Shown piece by piece: positions 1-8,609 of a stretch of DNA of 35,573 nt. Source of the DNA: Nevskiales bacterium. GTDB taxonomy: Bacteria > Pseudomonadota > Gammaproteobacteria > Steroidobacterales > GCA-2729495. Positions within the stretch are counted from its first letter, which is position 1. Every line of letters starts with the position of its first letter. Under the pieces are notes generated by a model, which worked only from the letters and a program-made list of their open reading frames with translations, ran no database searches and had not been told where the DNA came from. The position numbers were made by a program, and so were the translations under genes. The stretch covers positions 1 through 35,573 of the forward strand of contig WYBE01000072.1 of NCBI GenBank assembly GCA_011526045.1, written 5' to 3'.

Positions 1-11
1 ACGTCGCTTAT

Positions 12-25
12 ATGGACCCCTCCCG
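12..25 (+). repeat. Sub-terminal inverted repeat of the IS (transposase 3' side)
   Basis: ATGGACCCCTCCCG is a perfect 14-bp complement of 1371-1384. It lies 3-4 bp inside the inferred junction with the REP target. Confidence 0.85.
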
Positions 26-268
26 GTGTGTCAAGGCGGTTTCAGACGATGCGGTTGTGAGTGCAGGCTTATATCCGGCTCGTGTTTCGGGGAACTGATG
101 CTTCCCCCAGCCTCGATGATATCTGCGCGCGTGGGCGACTCCACTCCTACCCGGACCTGTGATGTCCTGGCGACGTCTCAGTTCCGCCCACGCCGGTCCA
201 ACCGGTTCGTCATCTCCCTCCTCAACGCACTCGCCAGATGCGGTTCACACTCAGTGGCAACGCCGCCT
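26..268 (-). ncRNA. Candidate seekRNA/bridge RNA region of the IS
   Basis: This is the non-coding stretch between the transposase stop codon and the distal inverted repeat. IS1111-type elements are known to encode their target-guiding RNA here, downstream of the transposase and on the same strand. Two short matches to the occupied target are visible: CTCCTAC at 144-150 equals the right half of the target (1390-1396), and the palindrome GACGTC at 172-177 shares ACGTC with the left flank. Both matches are short enough to arise by chance. No transcript boundaries can be read from the sequence; the call rests on family knowledge and position. Confidence 0.45.
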
Positions 269-1288
269 TCAGGCGGGCAGCGCTTCGAGCGCGGCCTGCC
301 GCGCCATGATCGCCCAGGCGCGTCGGGCATTGCGGTGGGCGAGGGCCACGCAGGCCTTGTTGAAGCCGCGCCGCGCGAGCAATGCGCGCAGCCACACGCT
401 GTCGGCGTCGGGCTTCTCGCCGAGGTGCCGTAGCACGGCGCGCGCGCCGTGAATGAGCAGCTTGCGCAGGTAACGGTCCCCGCACTTGCTCAGCCGCCCC
501 AGCCGCGTGCGTCCGCCGCTGGAGTGCTGGCGTGCGACCAGCCCCAGGTAGGCAGCAAATTGCCGCCCGTTGGCAAACACCCGTACATCGGCCACCTGCA
601 CCGGTAGCGCGGTGGCCGTCAGCGGCCCCACCCCGGGCAGCTGCCTCTGCAGGGCTTGTGCCGTGGCCGAGCGGCGGGCGAGCGCAAGGATCTCCTGTTC
701 ATACTCACGCAACCGCTCACGAGCACGCGCGAGCTCTTCCAGTAACCCGGCCACCAGCTTCGGCAGCGGGGCGGGCAGCGGCGAGCGCTCGAGCAGTTCA
801 TGGGTCCCGACGATCAGCGCCCGCTCGCCGCGTCCAAACACCACCCCGTGCTCGGCAAGCAGCCCGCGCAGCTGGTTAGCCACAGCCACCCGCTCGCTGA
901 GGGCACGCTCGCGCACCCGGTGCAGCGCCTGCACCGCCTGTTGCTCGGCGCTTTTCACCTGCACGAAGCGCATCCCCGGGGAGAGCGCAGCGGCAGCGAT
1001 CGCCTCGGCATCCCGGTAGTCATTCTTCTGCCCCCGCCGATAGGGGCTGACGAACTGCGCACCGATCAACTGCACCGTATGACCTTGTTCCCTCAGCCGC
1101 CGCCCCCAGTGATGACTGCCACCACACGCCTCCAGCACCACCCGGGTCCGCGGTAACTGCCCGAAAAAACTCAACAGCTGCGCCCGGCGCAGACATCGCC
1201 GCCAGCCCACCTGACCGTGCTCGTCCACGGCCACCAGATGAAACACCGACTTTGCCGTATCCAGTCCCACCAGCGTAATCTTGCTCAT
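269..1288 (-). CDS. IS110 family (IS1111 group) transposase
   Basis: A 339-residue DEDD/serine-type transposase that moves the IS by site-specific recombination guided by an element-encoded RNA. The RuvC-like DEDD residues are visible at D10 (GLDTAK), E53 (LEACGG), D90 and D93 (KNDYRDAEA). The C-terminal Tnp domain begins near residue 215 (LPGVGPLTA) and carries the HSSGGR segment near residue 255 that supplies the serine nucleophile. Length and motifs are normal, so it is probably intact. The start is preceded by a strong AGGAGGGA ribosome-binding site. It is the only gene of the element and reads away from rplY. Confidence 0.93.
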   Translation of the reverse strand: MSKITLVGLDTAKSVFHLVAVDEHGQVGWRRCLRRAQLLSFFGQLPRTRVVLEACGGSHHWGRRLREQGHTVQLIGAQFVSPYRRGQKNDYRDAEAIAAAALSPGMRFVQVKSAEQQAVQALHRVRERALSERVAVANQLRGLLAEHGVVFGRGERALIVGTHELLERSPLPAPLPKLVAGLLEELARARERLREYEQEILALARRSATAQALQRQLPGVGPLTATALPVQVADVRVFANGRQFAAYLGLVARQHSSGGRTRLGRLSKCGDRYLRKLLIHGARAVLRHLGEKPDADSVWLRALLARRGFNKACVALAHRNARRAWAIMARQAALEALPA

Positions 1289-1370
1289 TGGATCCCTCCT
1301 GACTCCGTTACAGATAAGCCCCAGTGGCTATCTTGGCTGTCATGAGCCGATACCTCACCGAGGTCTGGAG

Positions 1371-1384
1371 CGGGAGGGGTCCAT
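1371..1384 (-). repeat. Sub-terminal inverted repeat of the IS (transposase 5' side)
   Basis: CGGGAGGGGTCCAT is the exact inverted copy of 12-25. It lies about 80 bp upstream of the transposase start and about 7 bp inside the junction with chromosomal REP sequence. Confidence 0.85.
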
Positions 1385-1391
1385 CTCATCT

Positions 1392-1455
1392 CCTACAGGG
1401 TGCTGTCCAGCCACTGCGTTGAACGAAGCGCCGTAGGAGCGGCGCGAGCCGCGAC
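1392..1455 (+). repeat. REP doublet (REPIN-like), copy 1, split by the IS
   Basis: Together with bases 1-8 this forms a doublet of two inverted REP units: ACGTCGCT|CCTACAGGG on one side and GTAGGAGCGGCGCGAGCC on the other (from 1433), with a spacer of about 34 bp. The layout and much of the spacer match copy 2. REP units of this type are common between genes in Pseudomonas and Xanthomonadales. The IS interrupts the left arm. Confidence 0.75.
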
Positions 1456-1493
1456 AGGGCGTTGGTCGCGACAAACCGCAAGCCCCTGCACAG

Positions 1494-1573
1494 GTCGCGA
1501 CTGACGTCGCTCCTGCAGGGTGTTGGCAGCCGCGGCGCTGAACGCAGCGGGGTAGGAGCGGCGCAAGCCGCGA
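1494..1573 (+). repeat. REP doublet (REPIN-like), copy 2, intact
   Basis: Two REP units in inverted orientation: GTCGCGACTGACGTCGCTCC (1494-1513) and GTAGGAGCGGCGCAAGCC (from 1552). The pair could fold into a long cruciform or hairpin. It lies upstream of rplY beside copy 1, and its intact left arm shows what the IS target looked like before insertion. No REP-associated tyrosine transposase is in the window. Confidence 0.75.
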
Positions 1574-1597
1574 GGGGCGCCGGCAGCCAGGGTCCGG

Positions 1598-1627
1598 TTC
1601 GCGGCATCCGCCTCGTTGGGCTATCAT
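1598..1627 (+). promoter_or_regulatory. Possible rplY promoter
   Basis: A fair -10 box (TATCAT, 1622-1627) is paired with a poor -35 (TTCGCG, 1598-1603) at 18 bp. It would start transcription about 80 nt before rplY. Because the IS and REP sequences separate rplY from whatever lies upstream, a local promoter is plausible, but the -35 is weak. Confidence 0.3.
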
Positions 1628-1629
1628 TG

Positions 1630-1670
1630 CGCCCCCCGCAAGGGGGCGGTGCCGGCCGGTCGCAGGCCGG
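1630..1670 (+). other. Two tandem hairpins in the rplY leader
   Basis: The first stem is CGCCCCC/GGGGGCG (1630-1648) with a 5-nt loop. The second is CCGGCC/GGCCGG (1652-1670) with a 7-nt loop. No T-run follows, so they are not typical intrinsic terminators. They would form in an RNA started at the -10 box at 1622, and could be a leader structure or an upstream gene's 3' end. Confidence 0.4.
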
Positions 1671-1712
1671 TTCCGCCGGAAAACCAACCAGTTATCTGAT
1701 TCAGGAGTCATC

Positions 1713-2447
1713 ATGGCCAAGCGCTTTACACTCGCCGCGGAAGCCCGGGATGACGCAGGGAAAGGTGCGAGCCGCCGCCTGCGTCGGGCCGGAAGGGTTC
1801 CCGGCATCATCTACGGGGGCGGTCAGTCGCCCACCGCCGTCACGCTGGACAGCAACGAAGTCCTGCGCAATGCGGAACAGGAGGCGTTCCTGTCGAGCAT
1901 CCTCGACATTAATATCGCCGGCGAGCGTTTGCAGGCGATCGTCAAGGACATCCAGGTGCACCCGGCGAAACGCGCCGTCATGCACCTCGACCTGCAGCGC
2001 GTTCTCGCCAACGAGAAGATCCGCATCGCAATCCCGCTGCATTTCCTCAACGCGGCCAACGCGAAGGGCGTGAAGGAAGGCGGCGGCATCGTCTCGCACC
2101 TCATGACCGAGGTGCACATTACCTGCCTGCCGAAGGATCTGCCCGAGTTCCTCGAGATCGACATCGGCGAACTCGATCTCAACGGCATCCTGCATCTGTC
2201 CGACATCAAGCTGCCGTCCGGTGTGGAAATTCCGGAACTGGCCGGCGGCCCGGAACAGAACCGCCCGGTCGTTTCGATCCACCTCGTCAAGGAGGAGGTC
2301 GAGGAGCCGGTGGAGGGCGCAGTGCCCGCCGAAGGCGCTGCGGCGGCGCCCGCCGAGGGCGCAGCCCCGGCCGCGGGTGCGGCTGCCGCGGCCGCGCCGG
2401 CCAAGGAAGGCGCGAAGGACGCCGGCAAGGGCAAGGACAAGAAGTAG
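1713..2447 (+). CDS. rplY: 50S ribosomal protein L25 (long, CTC/TL5-type form)
   Basis: A 244-residue 5S rRNA-binding protein of the large ribosomal subunit. Residues 1 to about 92 form the L25 domain, with the hallmark RRAGRVPGIIYGG near residues 23-35. Residues of about 95-190 form the TL5/CTC C-terminal beta domain, and the last 50 are a low-complexity Ala/Pro/Glu/Lys tail (repeated PAEGA units) as in long L25 proteins. The start is supported by an AGGAG site 6 nt upstream. It is followed 87 bp later by pth, a gammaproteobacterial pairing. The tail is compositionally biased but in frame. Confidence 0.95.
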   Translation: MAKRFTLAAEARDDAGKGASRRLRRAGRVPGIIYGGGQSPTAVTLDSNEVLRNAEQEAFLSSILDINIAGERLQAIVKDIQVHPAKRAVMHLDLQRVLANEKIRIAIPLHFLNAANAKGVKEGGGIVSHLMTEVHITCLPKDLPEFLEIDIGELDLNGILHLSDIKLPSGVEIPELAGGPEQNRPVVSIHLVKEEVEEPVEGAVPAEGAAAAPAEGAAPAAGAAAAAAPAKEGAKDAGKGKDKK

Positions 2448-2492
2448 CGCAGGGGCGCAGTGGCCGGTGCCAACGGCCCTGCTTCATGAACG

Positions 2493-2520
2493 ACGGGGAC
2501 CGGCCCGCGCCGGTCCCCGT
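2493..2520 (+). terminator. Strong hairpin between rplY and pth
   Basis: A perfect 12-bp stem (2493-2504 with 2509-2520, core GGGGACCGGC/GCCGGTCCCC) with a 4-nt CCGC loop, followed by only TAT instead of a T-run. It lies 15 nt before the pth start. It could attenuate read-through from rplY or shape pth translation; terminator function is not certain. Confidence 0.5.
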
Positions 2521-2534
2521 TATCATGTGGACCC

Positions 2535-3149
2535 ATGCAGGCCTCGCTCCTCCCCGCCGCGATCGTCGGTCTCGGCAATCCCGGCCCGAAGCACGCGGCC
2601 GACCGTCACAATGCCGGTTTCTGGCTGCTCGAGCGGCTGGCCGTCCCGGCCACCGCGCAGTTTCGCGACGAAGCCAAGCTCGCCGGCAGCCACTGCCAGG
2701 TGGCGATCGGCGGACAGCCGGTGCGGCTCGTAAAACCCGCGACCTTCATGAACCGCAGCGGCCAGTGCGTGCGCCGGCTGATGGACTACTTCCAGATTCC
2801 GCTCGCCGCCATCCTGGTCGTGCACGACGACGTGGACCTGCCCCCGGGGACCGCACGCCTGAAATCCGGCGGTGGCCACGGCGGCAACAACGGGCTGCGC
2901 GACATCATTGCCCATTGCGGCGCGGATTTTCCGCGGCTGCGGCTCGGTGTCGGGCACCCCGGGTCCAGGGACGACGTGGCCGGCTACGTGCTGCACCGCC
3001 CGTCGGGCGATGAGCAGGGCCTCATCGATTTCGCCATCGCCGAATCACTGCAGGCACTGGAGACCTGGTTTGCGCAGGGGTTCCAGCGGGCGGTGACGCG
3101 TCTGCACACGGCCACGCCGCCCGATGCGGGCCCCGGGCCTGCCGGATGA
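2535..3149 (+). CDS. pth: Peptidyl-tRNA hydrolase
   Basis: A 204-residue cytoplasmic esterase that frees tRNA from peptidyl-tRNA dropped off stalled ribosomes. Residues matching the Escherichia coli active site are present: N15 in GLGNPG, H25 in DRHNAGF, N73 in FMN, D98 in HDDVDLP and N119 in GHGGNNGLRD. Length is typical, with a short Pro/Gly-rich C-terminal extension. No clear Shine-Dalgarno precedes the ATG, and the start lies just after the large hairpin at 2493-2520, so translation may depend on that structure. It follows rplY as in many gammaproteobacteria, but ychF, its usual next neighbour, is 17 kb away. Confidence 0.95.
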   Translation: MQASLLPAAIVGLGNPGPKHAADRHNAGFWLLERLAVPATAQFRDEAKLAGSHCQVAIGGQPVRLVKPATFMNRSGQCVRRLMDYFQIPLAAILVVHDDVDLPPGTARLKSGGGHGGNNGLRDIIAHCGADFPRLRLGVGHPGSRDDVAGYVLHRPSGDEQGLIDFAIAESLQALETWFAQGFQRAVTRLHTATPPDAGPGPAG

Positions 3150-3182
3150 AGAAACAATTCGCCATCTGCGTGGAGGTGCCGC

Positions 3183-4253
3183 ATGACCGAGCGCGATAGC
3201 CAGCTGACCCGGGTCGTCCTCGGCGTGCTGTTCCTGGGACTGCTGATTGGCGGCAGCCTGTGGATACTGTGGCCGTTTCTCGGCGCGCTGCTTTGGGCAG
3301 TGATGATCGTGGTGGCGACCTGGCCGCTGTTTCTGCGGCTCGAGCGGATGCTTGGCGGGCGGCGCGCACTGGCGGTCACGGTGATGGCGGTCGGCCTGCT
3401 GCTGGTGCTGGTGATCCCGATCGTGCTTTTGATCGGTGCGCTGGTTGCGAATGCCGGTACGTTCGTCGGCTGGGTTGGCGGGCTCGCCGACTGGCGGCTG
3501 CCGCCGCCGCCCGCGTGGCTCGTCAACCTGCCGCTCGTCGGCGCATCGGTTGCCGGTATATGGGCGAATGTCGGTGCGCTGAGCGACATGGAGCTGCTCG
3601 GGCGCGCGACGCCCTATGTCGGCGAGCTGACCCGCTGGCTGTTATCGCAGATCGGCAACGTCGGCTTCATCATCGTGCAGTTCATTCTGACGATCATCGT
3701 GGCGGCCATTGTCTATGCCAATGGCGAAGCGACGGCGCGGTTTGCCCTGCGATTCGCGCGCCGGCTGGCGGGCGAGCAGGGTGAGCGCGCAGCGCGGCTG
3801 GCCGCACAGGCCATCCGCGGCGTGGCGCTCGGCGTGGTCGGCACTGCACTGATCCAGGCGACGTTCACCGGCATCGGGCTCGCCATCGCCGGCGTGCCGT
3901 TCGTGCCGGTGCTGACCGCGGTGGCGTTCCTCCTGACCGTGGCGCAGCTCGGCGTCGTGCTCGTGCTGGCTCCGGCGGTGATCTGGGTGTTTGCGACCGG
4001 CCCGACCTGGCTGGCGGTCTTTCTGCTCGTCTGGTCCATCGTCGTCGGCACGGCCGACAACTTCATCCGGCCACTGCTGATCAAGCGGGGCGCCGATCTG
4101 TCGCTGGTGCTGATTTTCGCCGGCGTCGTCGGCGGGCTCCTCACCTTCGGCATCATCGGCATCTTCGTCGGGCCGGTGGTGCTGGCGGTGAGCTGGACGC
4201 TGTTGCGCGCATGGACGGATGCGCCGGAGTCACCGCCAGGCGCCGGCAGCTGA
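3183..4253 (+). CDS. AI-2E/PerM (UPF0118) family inner-membrane permease
   Basis: A 356-residue multi-pass membrane protein. Two hydrophobic helices span residues of about 10-45, another lies near 65-95, and a cluster of helices fills 150-340, including the family's PLLIKRGADLS-like segment (about residues 298-308). Members act as exporters of small molecules or as Na+/H+-type antiporters; the substrate cannot be inferred here. The start has a GGAGG site at 3171-3175, which overlaps no other gene. It lies 33 bp after pth on the same strand and could be cotranscribed with it. Confidence 0.88.
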   Translation: MTERDSQLTRVVLGVLFLGLLIGGSLWILWPFLGALLWAVMIVVATWPLFLRLERMLGGRRALAVTVMAVGLLLVLVIPIVLLIGALVANAGTFVGWVGGLADWRLPPPPAWLVNLPLVGASVAGIWANVGALSDMELLGRATPYVGELTRWLLSQIGNVGFIIVQFILTIIVAAIVYANGEATARFALRFARRLAGEQGERAARLAAQAIRGVALGVVGTALIQATFTGIGLAIAGVPFVPVLTAVAFLLTVAQLGVVLVLAPAVIWVFATGPTWLAVFLLVWSIVVGTADNFIRPLLIKRGADLSLVLIFAGVVGGLLTFGIIGIFVGPVVLAVSWTLLRAWTDAPESPPGAGS

Positions 4254-4278
4254 CTCCCGCGAGTGCGCGCCGCCCGGA

Positions 4279-5319
4279 TCAGTTACGGGCGACGTGCAGG
4301 ATGGCGTAACCGGAGAACACGACCTGCGGCACCGCGATGCCGACCACGTGGCCTTCGTAGGGCGAGGTGATGACGAAGCGCTCGTCGGTGAACGGGTCGA
4401 TGACCTCGGCGATGACGTCGCCGCGGCGTACCGTTCCGTCGAGCACGCTGCGCGGATAGAAAATGCCGCTGTTGCCGAGCGGGGTGCGCACCCAGTTGGA
4501 GCGGCTGAAGATCCGGGCGTCCGGTGTGGGCGCGGTGGCCTCGCCGGCCATCATGCCGAGGCGGATCATCACGTTGCGCACCCCCTGCACGCCGCGCGCA
4601 ATCTCCTCGCGCTCGAAGCGCAGCGGCAGCCCGGCCTCGTAGACCAGCGCCGGGATTCCGGCTTCCATCATCTCGCGGCGCAGGCTGCCGCGCGGTCCGG
4701 CCCCGCCAATCACCACGGCTGCACCGAAATGCCTGGCGAGGTCGAACGCCCTGCCGTGCGCGAGATCCACGCGGATCTGCGGCAGGTTGGCCCGCTCGAG
4801 CGAGCCGGTGTGCAGGTCGATCAGCGCGTCGCAGTGCTCGCGCAGGTTGCTGAAGATGATGGAGGCGATGAGCGCCGTGTTGCTGCTGCCCTCCACACCG
4901 GGGAAGGCGCGGTTGAGGTCGCGGCGATCGGGCATGTAGCGGCTGCCGGTACGAAACCCGTGGATGTTCGCGGCCGGCAACGCGATCAGTGTGCCGGCGA
5001 GCGCTCCGGCATCGGTCGAGGCGACGATTTCACGCGCGACTTCGAACCCATTGCGCTCGTCGCCATGGATGAGCGCTGTCAGGCAGAGCGTCGGCCCGGG
5101 GCGTGCCCCCCGCGCCGCGAACACCACCGTATCGAGGAACGCGCCTTCGAAGGTCTGTGCGAACTGGTAGCTGAACTTGCGTTTGGCCCCGGGCGCCACC
5201 TCCCGGCCCAGCAGTCGCAGTGCGCCCCAGTCCTGCGCCGGGTTGCCTGCCGGTGGGTCCGCGGCATAGGCGGTCGTGAGCAGGGCGCAAGCGGCAACTA
5301 CGAGACTCGCACGACGCAT
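4279..5319 (-). CDS. Exported succinylglutamate desuccinylase/aspartoacylase-like zinc hydrolase (M14 fold)
   Basis: 346 residues. The chosen start gives a classic signal peptide (MRRASLVVAACALLTTAYA); an upstream in-frame ATG at 5391 would add 24 non-signal residues. Zinc ligands are H85 and E88 in HGDERNGFE and H170 in DLHTG. A glutamate in VYEAG is the likely general base. The C-terminal 70 residues form a small beta domain typical of AstE/AspA-like proteins. The secreted location argues against AstE of arginine catabolism; a periplasmic amidase or deacylase acting on an unknown substrate is more likely. It is divergent from glgP. Confidence 0.85.
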   Translation of the reverse strand: MRRASLVVAACALLTTAYAADPPAGNPAQDWGALRLLGREVAPGAKRKFSYQFAQTFEGAFLDTVVFAARGARPGPTLCLTALIHGDERNGFEVAREIVASTDAGALAGTLIALPAANIHGFRTGSRYMPDRRDLNRAFPGVEGSSNTALIASIIFSNLREHCDALIDLHTGSLERANLPQIRVDLAHGRAFDLARHFGAAVVIGGAGPRGSLRREMMEAGIPALVYEAGLPLRFEREEIARGVQGVRNVMIRLGMMAGEATAPTPDARIFSRSNWVRTPLGNSGIFYPRSVLDGTVRRGDVIAEVIDPFTDERFVITSPYEGHVVGIAVPQVVFSGYAILHVARN

Positions 5320-5469
5320 GACGGGGTTCCCTGGATGTTGTGACGATTGCTTGGACGCGCGGCCTGCGCCGCAGCGAATGCCGCGACACACGATTGTGAT
5401 AGTCTGCCGACTCGATCAGGGAAACGACAAGACCTCGCAGAGTGCGGGCCTCGGCCGCCCGTTCGCACC

Positions 5470-7958
<2,489 letters not shown>

Positions 7959-7962
<4 letters not shown>

Positions 7963-8480
7963 CGCGCGGGCGGTGCGAGCGATGGTCCGGCGGTCTTGTT
8001 CGGCACGAGCGGTATCTGCCGTGCCAGCGCGAAGGCCGAGATCGTATCGAGCTTGTACTCGAGCTGGTAGAACCGGGCGAGCTTCGTTTCGGGGAGCACT
8101 TTGCGGAACTTCTTCAGGTAGCGCTTGCGCAGGTCGACCATCTTTTCCTGGTACTTCAGGCCGTCGGCGATCAACTGCTGCGCGGTCGCGTCCGAAAGGT
8201 TGTCGTAGCTCGCCGCATAATCGGTGATGACCTTCACCCGCAGGTTGCCGATCTCTTTCAGCTCCGCCATGTAGCGGTCGAAGACCGGCCAGAATGCATT
8301 GCTTTCCTCCGGCGTGAGCGCCAGCGCCTGGCTGACGATCATCTTGCGTTCGGCGTGCACGATTGTCCGCGCCTGCTCGGTCGCTTCGGTGAGGTCCGCA
8401 AAGGCGGGGTTCACCTGGGCGATGCCGGCTGCTGGCAGGGCAGCGAGGGCTGCGGTAATGGCGAGTAGTGTCGTTTTCAT
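7959..8480 (-). CDS. Small exported helical protein, function unknown
   Basis: 173 residues with a signal peptide (MKTTLLAITAALAALPAAGIAQ) and a mature domain that looks mostly alpha-helical and charged. The segments ALTPEESNAFWPVFDRYMAE and YLKKFRKVLPETKLARFYQLE recall the periplasmic, Spy-like small helical sensors and chaperones, but this is resemblance, not recognition. It converges on glgP with a 4-nt overlap of stop codons, and its start region is shared with the divergent patatin gene. Confidence 0.7.
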
Positions 8481-8551
8481 GGTGTCCGGGCTCCCCCCGT
8501 GATGACGAACAGGTGCGGATTCTAGGGGTTTGCGCTAGGGTTTGCACCGTC

Positions 8552-8578
8552 GGTTCGCACGGTTCGCACGGTTCGCGT
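8552..8578 (+). repeat. Three tandem 9-bp repeats (GGTTCGCAC)
   Basis: GGTTCGCAC occurs twice exactly, followed by GGTTCGCGT. The run lies in the divergent intergenic region between the small exported protein and the patatin gene, about 30 bp before the latter's ATG. A 9-bp unit could change copy number by slippage. Confidence 0.6.
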
Positions 8579-8609
8579 GAGCCTCATCTGCCCCGGGGGG
8601 GCGACAGTC

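Larger units (their letters stand above)
9..1391 (-). mobile_element. IS1111-group (IS110 family) insertion sequence, complete
   Basis: The element holds one transposase gene on the minus strand. It is bounded by 14-bp inverted repeats (ATGGACCCCTCCCG at 12-25, its exact complement at 1371-1384) lying a few bases inside the junctions. Sub-terminal repeats of this kind mark the IS1111 subgroup; classical IS110 elements lack them. The longer non-coding stretch (about 240 nt) lies downstream of the transposase, as expected for IS1111, and only about 80 nt lie upstream. The left flank (1-8, ACGTCGCT) joins to the right flank (from 1392, CCTACAGGG) to recreate a REP sequence whose intact relative is at 1503-1520. 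The exact end is ambiguous by the 2 bp CT. Confidence 0.85.
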
